46,125 nt of DNA from Candidatus Peribacteraceae bacterium (GTDB taxonomy: Bacteria; Patescibacteriota; Gracilibacteria; Peribacterales; Peribacteraceae). How positions within the stretch are numbered: position 1 is the stretch's first letter; the number at the start of each line of letters is the position of its first letter. The translations under genes were made by a program, and so were the position numbers. The notes under the pieces were generated by a model. The model worked only from the letters and a program-made list of their open reading frames with translations, ran no database searches and was not told where the DNA came from. The stretch lies in assembly GCA_028718905.1 (NCBI GenBank), contig JAQUKV010000013.1, positions 1 through 46,125 of the forward strand, written 5' to 3'. Shown piece after piece: positions 1 to 9,577 of the stretch.

Positions 1-51
1 ACCCCTTCTCACCTTCGGAAAGCCCTGATACAGTACAGGTGCTTCCGCAGT

Positions 52-127
52 GGCCCGGTAGCTCAGTTGGTAGAGCACTCGCCTGAAGAGCGAGGTGTCA
101 CCAGTTCGATCCTGGTCTGGGCCACCA
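52..127 (+). tRNA. tRNA-Phe (GAA)
   Basis: A complete cloverleaf is visible: acceptor 52-58 (GGCCCGG) pairs with 117-123 with one G-U, the D-arm contains the AGCTCAGTTGG signature, the anticodon stem CTCGC/GCGAG encloses loop CTGAAGA with anticodon GAA, and the T-arm contains GTTCGATCC. The CCA end is encoded at 125-127. A partial copy of the 3' half lies at 374-426, on the other side of a small nuclease gene. Confidence 0.95.
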
Positions 128-130
128 CGT

Positions 131-373
131 ATGTCATATTGGGTTTATATTTTGCGCAGCGAATCAGATCAGTCGTTCTACACAGGAATGACCGCTCATC
201 TTGCAAGGAGGCTGCGGGAGCATCAGGCGGGCATCATGAAGTATTCGTCTGGGCATTGTCCATGGAAGTTGGTTCACGCAGAAGAATGTCCCAACCGGGC
301 AGTTGCTCGAGAGCGGGAGAAGTATTGGAAAAGCGGCTCGGGCAGGGAGGCGAGGAGTGCTTTCCTTGCATGA
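131..373 (+). CDS. Small GIY-YIG endonuclease-family protein
   Basis: This 80-residue protein opens with the single-domain GIY-YIG pattern: YWVYILRSE, then FYTGMT about 11 residues later, then an RRLREHQAG helix and the conserved KLVHAEE and AREREK segments. It resembles the UPF0213/YhbQ-like 'putative endonuclease' family of about 80-100 residues. The ATG at 131 lies 4 nt after the encoded CCA of tRNA-Phe, so the gene starts where the tRNA ends, and its stop (371-373) abuts a truncated repeat of the same tRNA. Family members are DNA nucleases; the substrate here is unknown. The bracketing by tRNA sequence suggests a minimal mobile or homing unit targeting the tRNA 3' end, which is inference. 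The frame is also open upstream through the tRNA, but the ATG gives the family's usual N-terminus. Confidence 0.85.
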   Translation: MSYWVYILRSESDQSFYTGMTAHLARRLREHQAGIMKYSSGHCPWKLVHAEECPNRAVAREREKYWKSGSGREARSAFLA

Positions 374-426
374 GTGTCACCAGTTCCCTGCCTGCCGGCA
401 GGCAGGGATCCTGGTCTGGGCCACCA
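374..426 (+). pseudogene. Partial tRNA-Phe 3' end interrupted by a 20-bp palindrome
   Basis: Positions 374-386 repeat tRNA-Phe 95-107 exactly, and 407-426 repeat tRNA-Phe 108-127 exactly, including CCA. Between them sits a perfect 20-bp palindrome (387-406), placed precisely in the T-loop. The acceptor 5' strand, D-arm and anticodon arm are absent, so this is not a functional tRNA. It looks like the duplicated target left by an insertion at the tRNA 3' end, later hit by a palindromic repeat. Confidence 0.85.
387..406. repeat. Perfect 20-bp palindrome CCTGCCTGCC/GGCAGGCAGG
   Basis: The sequence equals its own reverse complement (10-bp arms, no loop). It splits the T-loop of the tRNA-Phe remnant between the nucleotides matching 107 and 108 of the intact gene, with no other change, so it behaves like a clean insertion. 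I see no second full copy in the window. Confidence 0.85.
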
Positions 427-586
427 GCCTTCGCTCTTCTCTGCGAGAAGAGCTTCGCGTGGTGCGCCGTCTCCATTATGAATTAAACGAAGTGTGCCCC
501 GTGTAGCTTTGTTAACAAAGAGAAGTGGGCATCCTTATGCGCACTGCTAGAGCAGATACTCGATTCGTTCGGATTGTTCGCTGCAG

Positions 587-979
587 ATGGCCGCACCCGA
601 CTTACCTTTGATTATGTTTGGCTCGAAATCCCTTCTCATCATCTTTCAGAAAACAGAGGGGCACTGCCACTTCTGTGGGGACCCACTGCGCTTACATAAA
701 TACGGGTGCAAGGACATCAACGATCTCGGAGGGGCATGGGAGGCAGACCACGTGATTCAACGCGGCAAAGGTGGCAAGAAAGAGGCGGAGAACTGTCTTC
801 CTGCGTGCGTACGATGTAATCGGCTTCGATGGCATCGAAAGGGAAACAACCTTCGTGAACTCCTGTTGCTTGGCCTCATTGCGAAAGATGAAATCAAGAA
901 ATCATCGGCGGTCGGCAACACGCTGAAAGCGATGCGGGCAAAGCGGCTCATGAATAACAAGAAACGACGCAGAAAATAA
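587..979 (+). CDS. HNH endonuclease-family protein
   Basis: This 130-residue protein has the architecture of a zinc-finger HNH nuclease: a first CxxC (CHFCG, about residues 27-30), then WEADHV with the metal/catalytic His-Asp pair, an RGKGGKKEAENC stretch and the second CxxC (CVRC) followed by N. The C-terminus is a basic tail (KKRRRK). HNH proteins cut DNA in restriction, homing and repair; nothing nearby defines which applies here. It lies 160 nt after the tRNA remnant and could belong to the same accessory patch. An internal ATG at 614 would remove nine residues and is an equally good start. Confidence 0.82.
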   Translation: MAAPDLPLIMFGSKSLLIIFQKTEGHCHFCGDPLRLHKYGCKDINDLGGAWEADHVIQRGKGGKKEAENCLPACVRCNRLRWHRKGNNLRELLLLGLIAKDEIKKSSAVGNTLKAMRAKRLMNNKKRRRK

Positions 980-1123
980 TCTCTTCTGAAGCACGGAGGA
1001 TGCCATCGCGGCAAGGGAGTGTGTTCCTCCCTCCGGGGAATGTCAATTCTGGCTCACTCCGACACCTCGGGACAAACACTACGCCAGCCGTCGAACGACG
1101 CAGGTGTTCTGAAAAAGCGGCTT

Positions 1124-4075
1124 TCAGCCCGCGCACGTAATCCCGAGCCACTTCTCCAGCCGCCTGAGGACGGCAACGCGACGTGGGGACTTCGGAGGAA
1201 TCCACCGGTTCACGCGGGCACAGATGCGTTCAGTGCGGGATGGGGGGTGCGCAGAGGCGGCAGACGAGGAGAATGCGCCCTCGGAGGGAGCGGACGAGGA
1301 GTTGCTCTGTGGAGTGTGGAGGAGACGATACGGATCGGAAGAGGATGATGAGGAACTGGAAGCGACGGATGAAACGGAGGAGCTCTGCGCAGCACCCCCT
1401 GCGCGTGCGGCAGCCTGCCGTTTAAGTTCCTCCACGTACTCCTGCCACCACTCTTCGCGGGCCCGGTTGGCGGCGGCAGCGCCATGGGGAGAAGCTGCAA
1501 CCGCCAACGCCTGCTGCGAACCGACAGCGAGCCCATGATCTAATTCATCCATGTTTGCATAGTCGAATTTGATCCATGAAGCTGACCGCGCAATCGATGA
1601 TATGCGGAATTCATCAATGTTCACGTCACCTGGGTATGCTGCCGCTCCGACACCCAATCGTGTTGTTGTCTCCGTTGGCTTGGTAGGCTCTCCGACGGCG
1701 TCAGCCGTAGTTTGCAGACCACCGTCTTTGTACAAGCTGAACGTTGTTGAAGCCTCGTCCCAGACAGCAGTGTAGTAATGCCAGTCAGATTGTGTTATCG
1801 AAGCGTCGAGGAGTCTGTTGTTATAGGTTGCTGTGCTTGCGTCGTAATAAGTAACGTATAGGCCATTGGTTCCGCTGTTGTTCCAATGATATCCCCAAAG
1901 ACGATCGCTACCCGCTCCGCGATAGACACTAAAGATTCCTTCAGCAGTTGGTGACACAATGGCGCAGTTCGACCACCAGGAAACGGTGATACCCTGGCTG
2001 GAGTACTGTGACGCGATCGTGATATTGTCATCGACTCCATCGAAATCCTGACCGTTATAGATCGTCCCCGCTGTTTCGACGTTGCCATTCTGCGTCCCGT
2101 TGTGGGCATTGGAGGTAGAATCCAGATGCGCTCCCGTTGACGTGTCCTCATCAGTCACATCCTCGTCCAAATGCCACACACCTGCGAAGTCAGAATTCCA
2201 GGCACCCGAAGCATTTTCGCCATCTTCGGCATTCTGTTCCCCATAGTACAAGTAGACTACGGTGTCCGCAGTTGAGGAGATCGTCGGTACCTTTACCCAG
2301 AAATCACCGGAGCCGGAACCGCTGCGCACATGAAAGTCCTCGCGCTCGTAGGGGATGACCACGCCAGTACTCGTCGCGAAGCGGATGTCGTAGCCATCGC
2401 TACGCGCGTGGCCACCCAAATCTGCATCGTTCGCGATGTTTACGTAGAGCGGGAAGTCGGCGAGATCGGAATCGACGTTCGTGTGGTTGATCGTGATTTC
2501 CTTGCGGTACGGGTATTCGCCGACGGAATCGACTGTCTGGAAGTTCCACGTCGTGGTATCGCTGATGCCTGCGAAGCTATTGCCGCTCGTGTCGTCGAAG
2601 GCATTTGCCCCGATCTGGACGTAGTAGTTGGTGAATGCGGCAAAATCAGCGGTGGGGTTGATCGTGATCGTCGTCGTCCCGCTACCGGCTACTTGTGCGC
2701 TCTGCGCATCGATGGTTTCCACGATAGAATCATCGCTACTCCGCTTGATAATGATGTCATTGAGAGCTCCCGACTGAGGGATGACCTCCTTATCGAAGGT
2801 GATGGAGAGATTCGCGTCCACAGCGACGGAGTTCGCGCCATCGAGAGGGGAAAGAGTAGCGATCTCCGGCGGCAGGTTAACAATCGCGTCAGCAAGTGCT
2901 TGCGCGATCTGCGCATATCCGGCGGCAGTGAAGTGGACACCGTCCGCATCGTACGCAGCCTGTATATCCCACAGATTGCCTGGGTCACCACCGACGCGGA
3001 ACTGACCGACGTAGCTACTTACGTCCACAACGACGGCCTTTGAATAGCCTGCGGCGAGGGTTGCGAGCGACGCATTCCAGTCATCCAGAGTCTGCATTTG
3101 CGTCGTGGTGCCGTTTGTCCAGGGGAGTATTTTTAGGACGAGAACTCTCGTGACGGCACTATCGGCCTCCGCGGCGTCTAGCATCGCCGTCCAGTTGTTG
3201 ATGAAAGTCGTCTTGGACCCGCCGCCGTTGATATCGTTGACTCCTCCCTCACTCACCACGACACGGGGCTTCAGATTGAGGACATCCGCACTGAAACGTG
3301 ATGCGATAGAGGTGGTTGTCTGGCCGCCAACTCCCATATTCTGATACGTGTAACCCGTGAGGGTCGATAAGTTCGCGAGAATAGTAGTGGACGGGTTGCT
3401 GGTTGTGAGAGACGAAACAAGGTAGGCGGCATGATTTGGGGCGCCAGACATGATGGAATCCCCGATACCAACGATTTGTGGGGCCTGCATGTAAAGCTCG
3501 ATGGGCAACACGGTTCCAGCGAACGCTGTTTGTCCCTCCCAGTCGAAGTCCGTGTCGGAAGGCGTGCTGTTGGTAATCGCATAGGTGGTGACACCGGTCT
3601 GACTGGTCCTGGCATAGAATGCTCCGCCGGCCTCGATGCGGTAGCCGTAATAGTCTCCCTCTTGTACTCCGGTGATGGGGGTGGAGAGGTCGATGGTGGA
3701 ATACTGATCAGCGGCGAGTTGACTTGCTATGTTGTTGCTTGTGCCGACAAGATCGTATGTGGCTCCGTCCTTTCGCCATATTCTGATGTAGAAACCTGTC
3801 ATACTCGCTGTCAATTTCGTGTAGAGACGGACACGAGTGATACTCCCGTTCTGCCGAATGCGGTACTTATGACCGACGCTCACGAAGTCCATTGTGTTGG
3901 CTCCAGGCCCCCAGTTCCCATTCCCAGATGTTGCGGTGTCGTATGGCCCGACGATTACGAGATCGGAGTTGGCGGTGAATGCGGGGTACGCGTAGGCAGG
4001 CAGCGGAATGAGAAGGTGGCTCGCTAGCAGGATAGCGATGCCAAAGAGGTAGAGCGAGCGGCGGGGGGATGGCAT
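1124..4075 (-). CDS. Secreted multidomain SGNH hydrolase / DUF2341 / LamG surface protein
   Basis: I start at the ATG at 4075, which opens directly into a signal peptide (residues 1-29, cleavage near AYA). A TACTCT box lies 10 nt upstream. The open frame extends to 4168 without an obvious signal. The 983-residue product contains an N-terminal beta region and then an SGNH/GDSL hydrolase domain with block I GDS (about 206), block III GVND (about 279) and block V DGVH (about 379). An Ig-like Big_5 domain follows (about 402-515), then a DUF2341 domain (from YPYRKEITI), a LamG/concanavalin-like fold and a Ser-rich, low-complexity basic tail. SGNH domains hydrolyse esters, often on glycans; LamG domains bind carbohydrate. 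A cell-surface polysaccharide deacylase/adhesin is plausible. No anchor motif is seen. Confidence 0.8.
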   Translation of the reverse strand: MPSPRRSLYLFGIAILLASHLLIPLPAYAYPAFTANSDLVIVGPYDTATSGNGNWGPGANTMDFVSVGHKYRIRQNGSITRVRLYTKLTASMTGFYIRIWRKDGATYDLVGTSNNIASQLAADQYSTIDLSTPITGVQEGDYYGYRIEAGGAFYARTSQTGVTTYAITNSTPSDTDFDWEGQTAFAGTVLPIELYMQAPQIVGIGDSIMSGAPNHAAYLVSSLTTSNPSTTILANLSTLTGYTYQNMGVGGQTTTSIASRFSADVLNLKPRVVVSEGGVNDINGGGSKTTFINNWTAMLDAAEADSAVTRVLVLKILPWTNGTTTQMQTLDDWNASLATLAAGYSKAVVVDVSSYVGQFRVGGDPGNLWDIQAAYDADGVHFTAAGYAQIAQALADAIVNLPPEIATLSPLDGANSVAVDANLSITFDKEVIPQSGALNDIIIKRSSDDSIVETIDAQSAQVAGSGTTTITINPTADFAAFTNYYVQIGANAFDDTSGNSFAGISDTTTWNFQTVDSVGEYPYRKEITINHTNVDSDLADFPLYVNIANDADLGGHARSDGYDIRFATSTGVVIPYEREDFHVRSGSGSGDFWVKVPTISSTADTVVYLYYGEQNAEDGENASGAWNSDFAGVWHLDEDVTDEDTSTGAHLDSTSNAHNGTQNGNVETAGTIYNGQDFDGVDDNITIASQYSSQGITVSWWSNCAIVSPTAEGIFSVYRGAGSDRLWGYHWNNSGTNGLYVTYYDASTATYNNRLLDASITQSDWHYYTAVWDEASTTFSLYKDGGLQTTADAVGEPTKPTETTTRLGVGAAAYPGDVNIDEFRISSIARSASWIKFDYANMDELDHGLAVGSQQALAVAASPHGAAAANRAREEWWQEYVEELKRQAAARAGGAAQSSSVSSVASSSSSSSSDPYRLLHTPQSNSSSAPSEGAFSSSAASAHPPSRTERICARVNRWIPPKSPRRVAVLRRLEKWLGITCAG

Positions 4076-4316
4076 CCTAGGAGGTAGAGTAGCGCAAAGC
4101 GCGCGAGGGGCAAGAAGGGAGGCAATGGCGTGGGGGCTGGAGCGCACGGAAGTCCTAAGAAGGCTCACCGTACGGGAGTTCCATGGACGGGCGGGGGCTC
4201 CGTTTCGGTCTCACGACTTCAGCCCCCTCCTCCCTGCCGCTCCCCCAGGCCCCCTCGGCGACAGCTCTTCACCATGGCACCCTTCATGTCATCGTTGGAG
4301 TTGAGGGGGACCGGAA

Positions 4317-4533
4317 CTAGCCCAAGAGCCCAGCCTGAAGCGATGCAAAAGCCCTCTGCATGGCATTGAACGTCTCCAGAATCTCGGTGCGAACATCAAA
4401 GAGCCCGTGCCACCAGTCCTCCCATGAAGCTGCCTGTCTTTGTGACGGGCAATTTTGCGCAGGCAATGCAACCGGATCAGGCAGTTGCGGCACTCCGTGA
4501 TCAGCAAATCGTTCCTGGAGCGTTCCTGCTAAA
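4317..4533 (-). pseudogene. Possible frameshifted C-terminus of the upstream Cys-rich protein
   Basis: Reading the minus strand one frame away from the end of the Cys-rich gene, the frame stays open from the overlap at about 4533 to a TAG at 4317-4319. It gives protein-like sequence such as ASWEDWWHGLFDVRTEI and TFNAMQRAFASLQAGLLG, and no ATG/GTG start appears before the middle. The neighbouring frame stops at FFPLSSLGF (4529). A single-base indel near 4530 would join the two. It could also be chance coding-like sequence; otherwise I see no gene in 4076-4528. Confidence 0.35.
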
Positions 4534-5401
4534 ACCCCAGCGACGACAACGGGAAGAAGATGGAGTTCCAGTCGAAGACGTTGCGGACGACATACAGGGG
4601 ATTCTCTATGGCACTGGGGAACATGAAGAACAGAGGATTCACCGTTGGCTGCTTCACAGTACAGTCGCTATTACAATAGCCATGAGCATTCCATGTCCAT
4701 TGTGTTGACGAAACTGCGGGGTAATCTTTGCCATCAATCAGATACTCAATATTGTCACATTCCTCGGAAATCACCGTTCCGGAGGCGGGATCGGAGAAGT
4801 TGTCATCCACCATCTTGTCTCCGCAGGAAGGGAATTTGCAGTTCTTGCGGCAGCGGTTTGGCAGAGTATCGCTGTTGTTTCCGCCCCAATCACACTCTTC
4901 GCCGTTCGACGTCTCCACGACGTTGTTGCCGCACGAGGCAGCCGAAGAGCTGGAGCTGGAGGATGGTGAGCCATTGCAAACGCCCAAGACACGTTGCACT
5001 TCGCAGGCCCACTGGTTATCGGGCTCGGAGGTGAATGACCGTACATCCGGCTCGAATAATGAGGCCTGACACGCCACGCCTGCGCGGATGCGGTCGCACC
5101 GTGCCGAGTGCCCGGTCGAAAAGCAGCAGTAACTGTCATTCGAGTTGATGATGGGGTCGACGGTCGGACGATTCCAGCCGCACTGGGGGTATCCGTTACA
5201 GGTCTCATCAAAGGAATATCCGCCCTCCGAAACTCTTCTCGTGGACCCCGGCGTGCAGGATCCGGCAGGACACCGGGAAGACTGCGCGAGCACTTTGGGT
5301 ATGGAGGCGTTTCGGGCGTGGAGTGACCATGCGAGTGCACAAACGACAACCACAGCAAAAACTCCGAGAGAAAGATCAATGAGAGAGTGTTGACGCATCA
5401 T
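4529..5401 (-). CDS. Secreted cysteine-rich protein, unknown function
   Basis: This 290-residue protein has an N-terminal hydrophobic segment (about residues 9-27, VFAVVVVCALAW) that can act as signal peptide or anchor. It then has many cysteines spaced as in the DUF4215/Myxococcus Cys-rich repeat class: CGNNVVE, GEECDWG, NRCRKNCKFPSCGD and SEECDN. A run of seven Ser sits mid-protein. Such repeats are typical of extracellular, disulfide-stabilised proteins. It is followed on the same strand by the SGNH/LamG protein, so the two may form a surface-protein pair. The C-terminus may be frameshifted (see the entry at 4317-4533). No catalytic motif is recognised. Confidence 0.7.
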   Translation of the reverse strand: MMRQHSLIDLSLGVFAVVVVCALAWSLHARNASIPKVLAQSSRCPAGSCTPGSTRRVSEGGYSFDETCNGYPQCGWNRPTVDPIINSNDSYCCFSTGHSARCDRIRAGVACQASLFEPDVRSFTSEPDNQWACEVQRVLGVCNGSPSSSSSSSAASCGNNVVETSNGEECDWGGNNSDTLPNRCRKNCKFPSCGDKMVDDNFSDPASGTVISEECDNIEYLIDGKDYPAVSSTQWTWNAHGYCNSDCTVKQPTVNPLFFMFPSAIENPLYVVRNVFDWNSIFFPLSSLGF

Positions 5402-5485
5402 AGGTGGAGAATTTTCCCTATTCTACAACAGACAAACGCGCCAAATTTGAGAAGGTCTTGAAAAAATCACAGAGGATTGCAATTT

Positions 5486-6835
<1,350 letters not shown>

Positions 6836-6837
6836 TC

Positions 6838-7128
6838 ATGACTCCTTTGAATCCTGAACAGCGTAAGGTCTTTGACCAGGTCGTGGCAACATCAGAAGAT
6901 GCCGATGTGGATTTGACGCTAAGAATCTGTTTCGGAGAAGAGTTGGGTTTTAGGAGGGGTGTAAGCGAATTGGCTGATGCAGTGCGGAGGGCCATTTGTC
7001 ACCTCCATGAGGCGAACCCCACAGGTTTACAGGAAGCCATCGATGGTTTGACGGATCCCGTCTTCGCAAATAGAATGCGGATGATTCTCGAAGCGCATCC
7101 GGTGCCGGAGGAAGCAGTTCATACTTGA
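6838..7128 (+). CDS. Small hypothetical protein upstream of dnaK
   Basis: This 96-residue, acidic, probably soluble and alpha-helical protein (LNPEQRKVFDQVVA, ELADAVRRAICHLHEA) has no motif I recognise. A TTGACA-17-TAAGCC promoter-like pair (6803-6808, 6826-6831) ends 6 nt before the ATG, matching the leaderless-looking arrangement of many genes here. The stop at 7128 overlaps the -35 box of the dnaK promoter, so it is probably not cotranscribed with dnaK from that promoter. Confidence 0.6.
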   Translation: MTPLNPEQRKVFDQVVATSEDADVDLTLRICFGEELGFRRGVSELADAVRRAICHLHEANPTGLQEAIDGLTDPVFANRMRMILEAHPVPEEAVHT

Positions 7129-7153
7129 CCGCTCTTGGTTGGCACTCTACACT
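7125..7153 (+). promoter_or_regulatory. dnaK promoter (TTGACC-17-TACACT)
   Basis: The -35 box is TTGACC at 7125-7130 and the -10 box is TACACT at 7148-7153, with exactly 17 nt between them. The CIRCE operator covers the -10 box and the expected start site. The spacing to the dnaK ATG (7177) gives a leader of about 17 nt with no Shine-Dalgarno sequence. Confidence 0.8.
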
Positions 7154-7165
7154 TTCGAGTGCTAA
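7139..7165. promoter_or_regulatory. CIRCE operator (HrcA site)
   Basis: TTGGCACTC, a 9-nt spacer and GAGTGCTAA match the CIRCE consensus TTAGCACTC-N9-GAGTGCTAA with one change (A to G at position 3). It overlaps the -10 box, the classical position for repression by HrcA. This implies an hrcA gene elsewhere in the genome. Confidence 0.93.
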
Positions 7166-7176
7166 CCCACTTTTCT

Positions 7177-9099
7177 ATGTCCAAGATCATCGGAATCGAC
7201 CTCGGTACCACCAATTCCTGCGTCGCAGTCGTCGAAGGCGGAGAACCCGTCGTGATTGCCAACGCGGAGGGGAACCGCACCACGCCCTCCGTCGTCACGT
7301 ACAAGGATGACGGCGAGATCCTCGTCGGTGTGACTGCCAAGCGCCAGTCCGTGACGAACCCCAAGAATACCGTCTACTCCGCCAAACGATTCGTGGGACG
7401 ACGCTACGAAGAGGTGGAAACGGAAGCGAAACGCATGTCATTCTCCGTAATTTCGGGCAAGGAGGGCAGAGCGATGATCGAAATCAACGGCAAGAAGCTC
7501 CTGCCGCAGGAAGTGAGTGCGCAGGTGCTGGGCAAGCTCAAGCGCGATGCCGAGGCGTACCTCGGTACGAAGGTGGAGAAGGCGGTGATCACCGTGCCGG
7601 CGTACTTCGACGACTCGCAGCGTCAGGCCACCAAGGAGGCGGGGGAGATCGCGGGGCTGGAGGTGGTGCGCATCATTAATGAGCCGACGGCCGCTGCACT
7701 CGCGTACGGTCTTGATAAAGGACACGAGCACACGATCATCGTCTATGATCTCGGCGGAGGCACCTTTGACGTCTCGGTGCTCTCGCTTGGCGATGGAGTC
7801 TTTGAGGTGGTGTCCACCAATGGTGACACGCACTTGGGCGGGGATGATTTCGACCAGGTCGTGGTGGAGTGGATGCTTGCGGAATTCAAGAAGGAGCAGG
7901 GCATTGATCTGAAGAAAGATCCCATCGCCATCCAGCGCGTGCGCGAGGCGGCCGAAAAGGCCAAGATCGAGCTCTCGTCCGCCACGCAGACCGAGATCAG
8001 CCTGCCGTTCATCACGGCGGATAGCGGTGGCCCCAAGCATCTGTCGCTCAAGCTTTCGCGCGCAAAACTGGAGTCGCTCGTCGCGGATCTGATCGAGCGG
8101 ACGGTGTCGCCCTGTGAGGCGGCACTGAAAGATGCCAAACTCAAGAAATCCGAAATCCAAGAGGTGGTGCTGGTCGGCGGCATGACGCGCATGCCCTCTG
8201 TGCAGGCCAAGGTGAAGGAGCTCTTCGGCCGCGATCCCCACATGGGAGTCAATCCGGACGAGGTCGTGGCGATCGGCGCCGCGGTGCAGGGAGGAGTGCT
8301 CGGTGGCGATATTCACAAGGATATCGTCCTCGTGGACGTGACACCGCTCTCACTCGGGCTGGAGACGCTGGGCGGGGTCGCCACGAAACTGATCGAGCGC
8401 AATACCAAGATCCCGACGAAGAAGAGCCAGATCTTCTCCACGGCCGCGGACCATCAGCCGTCCGTCGAAATTCACGTTGTGCAGGGCGAGCGCGAGATGG
8501 CGACGGACAACAAGTCGCTTGGCCGTTTCATCTTGGACGGCATCCCGCCGGCTCCCCGCGGCGTGCCGCAGATTGAGGTCACGTTCGATATCGATACGAA
8601 CGGCATCATGCACGTGACGGCCAAGGATCTGGGTACGAGCAAAGAGCAGCACATTCAGATCAAGGGCTCCACGGGACTCAGCAAAGACGAAGTGGAGCAG
8701 ATGAAGAAGGATGCCGAGGTGCACGCCGAGGATGACAAGAAGAAGCGCGAGCTCATCGATCAAAGGAATCAGGCGGATGCGCTCGTCTTCAATCTGGAGA
8801 AACAGATGCGCGAGCATGACAGCAAGATTCCCGATGACCTCAAGAAGAAGGTGAACACCCGCTTGAGCGAGGTGAAGGACGTGCTCAAGAAGGAGAACGC
8901 GACCGTCGACGAGATCAAGAAGGCGGCCGAAGCTCTCTCAACCGAGGCGATGGAGATCGGGAAGATTGTGTACGAGGAGGCGAAAAATAAGGGTAAAGAA
9001 GGTAAGGGAGGTGAGGGAGGTAATGAAGGGAAGGAAGGGAAGAAAGGAAAAGTGGTTGATGCAGAAGTGGTGGATGAGAAAGGCCAGAAGAAAGAATAG
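7177..9099 (+). CDS. dnaK: Chaperone DnaK (Hsp70)
   Basis: The ATG at 7177 gives the canonical [14 protein letters not shown] start; the frame is open 14 codons further upstream, through the CIRCE element. The 640-residue protein has the actin-like ATPase domain (phosphate loop [34 protein letters not shown]), the linker and substrate domain ([14 protein letters not shown]) and a lid. It ends in a Gly/Lys/Glu-rich tail and VDAEVVDEK. It refolds client proteins with DnaJ and GrpE, neither of which is nearby. Expression is predicted to be HrcA/CIRCE-controlled. A second degenerate copy of the C-terminal tail lies just after the stop. Confidence 0.97.
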   Translation: MSKIIGIDLGTTNSCVAVVEGGEPVVIANAEGNRTTPSVVTYKDDGEILVGVTAKRQSVTNPKNTVYSAKRFVGRRYEEVETEAKRMSFSVISGKEGRAMIEINGKKLLPQEVSAQVLGKLKRDAEAYLGTKVEKAVITVPAYFDDSQRQATKEAGEIAGLEVVRIINEPTAAALAYGLDKGHEHTIIVYDLGGGTFDVSVLSLGDGVFEVVSTNGDTHLGGDDFDQVVVEWMLAEFKKEQGIDLKKDPIAIQRVREAAEKAKIELSSATQTEISLPFITADSGGPKHLSLKLSRAKLESLVADLIERTVSPCEAALKDAKLKKSEIQEVVLVGGMTRMPSVQAKVKELFGRDPHMGVNPDEVVAIGAAVQGGVLGGDIHKDIVLVDVTPLSLGLETLGGVATKLIERNTKIPTKKSQIFSTAADHQPSVEIHVVQGEREMATDNKSLGRFILDGIPPAPRGVPQIEVTFDIDTNGIMHVTAKDLGTSKEQHIQIKGSTGLSKDEVEQMKKDAEVHAEDDKKKRELIDQRNQADALVFNLEKQMREHDSKIPDDLKKKVNTRLSEVKDVLKKENATVDEIKKAAEALSTEAMEIGKIVYEEAKNKGKEGKGGEGGNEGKEGKKGKVVDAEVVDEKGQKKE

Positions 9100-9131
9100 G
9101 TGGCTTGCCCCGCGCATGGGGACGTAGTGGG

Positions 9132-9170
9132 GTAGACGCGGAAGTCGTGGATGAAGACAGGAAGAAATAA
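9132..9170 (+). pseudogene. Duplicate remnant of the DnaK C-terminal tail
   Basis: Out of frame with dnaK, 9132-9170 reads [12 protein letters not shown] followed by TAA. This is nearly the same as the tail that closes the real protein ([13 protein letters not shown]). It has no start or promoter. It looks like an older gene end displaced by an insertion of the Gly/Lys/Glu-rich segment. Confidence 0.6.
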
Positions 9171-9216
9171 GGCCACCAGCTTGACAGATATTTTACGCAG
9201 TGGAAACTAGCTTCCA

Positions 9217-9576
9217 ATGTCGACTGATGGAAGTGAAACTGCAGGCACGCAAGGCGAAGACGTATTCACCCGCGCACAGTGGCTCCTCGATCATCCAGAA
9301 GAAGGCGAGCGTCTTGTTGGCGAGATGCTGACGCGTCAAGCTGAAGCGCTGAAGCGACAGAGGATTGCAGATGCGAGAGCACTCTTCGCAGCTCTCTGCC
9401 GAGATGCTCAGAGCGCAGGGCAACTTACGGAGCAACAGACTGTGGATCCGACTTGTCTGGTGCTCGTCGGGCACGACAATCGCACAAGGAAGCAGATACG
9501 ATTCACGCTGAGCTTTCCGCTTGAAGAGGATGAACGACAGAACCCATCATCGGACATGCCCGTAGGGGGAGCATGA
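9217..9576 (+). CDS. Hypothetical protein
   Basis: This 119-residue soluble protein is rich in Glu and Arg (DVFTRAQWLLDHPEEGERL, EMLTRQAEALKRQRIADARAL), predicted helical for its first two-thirds with a short beta-like end (TCLVLVGHDNRTRKQIRFTL). No family is recognised. A TTGACA at 9181-9186 and a weak GAAACT 16 nt later, ending 8 nt before the ATG, could be its promoter. It converges on the B3/B4-domain gene. Confidence 0.55.
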   Translation: MSTDGSETAGTQGEDVFTRAQWLLDHPEEGERLVGEMLTRQAEALKRQRIADARALFAALCRDAQSAGQLTEQQTVDPTCLVLVGHDNRTRKQIRFTLSFPLEEDERQNPSSDMPVGGA

Positions 9577-9577
9577 T

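Noticed and set aside
374..426. Intact second tRNA-Phe with an intron
   Set aside because: The acceptor 5' strand, D-arm and anticodon arm are missing, so only the 3' part is present.
2330..3043. 237-codon + strand frame inside the SGNH gene
   Set aside because: It is opposite to a well-defined SGNH/Ig-like domain and its translation has no recognisable features.
7438..8316. 292-codon frame antisense to dnaK
   Set aside because: DnaK is certain and the antisense translation is His/Arg/Leu-rich without any motif.
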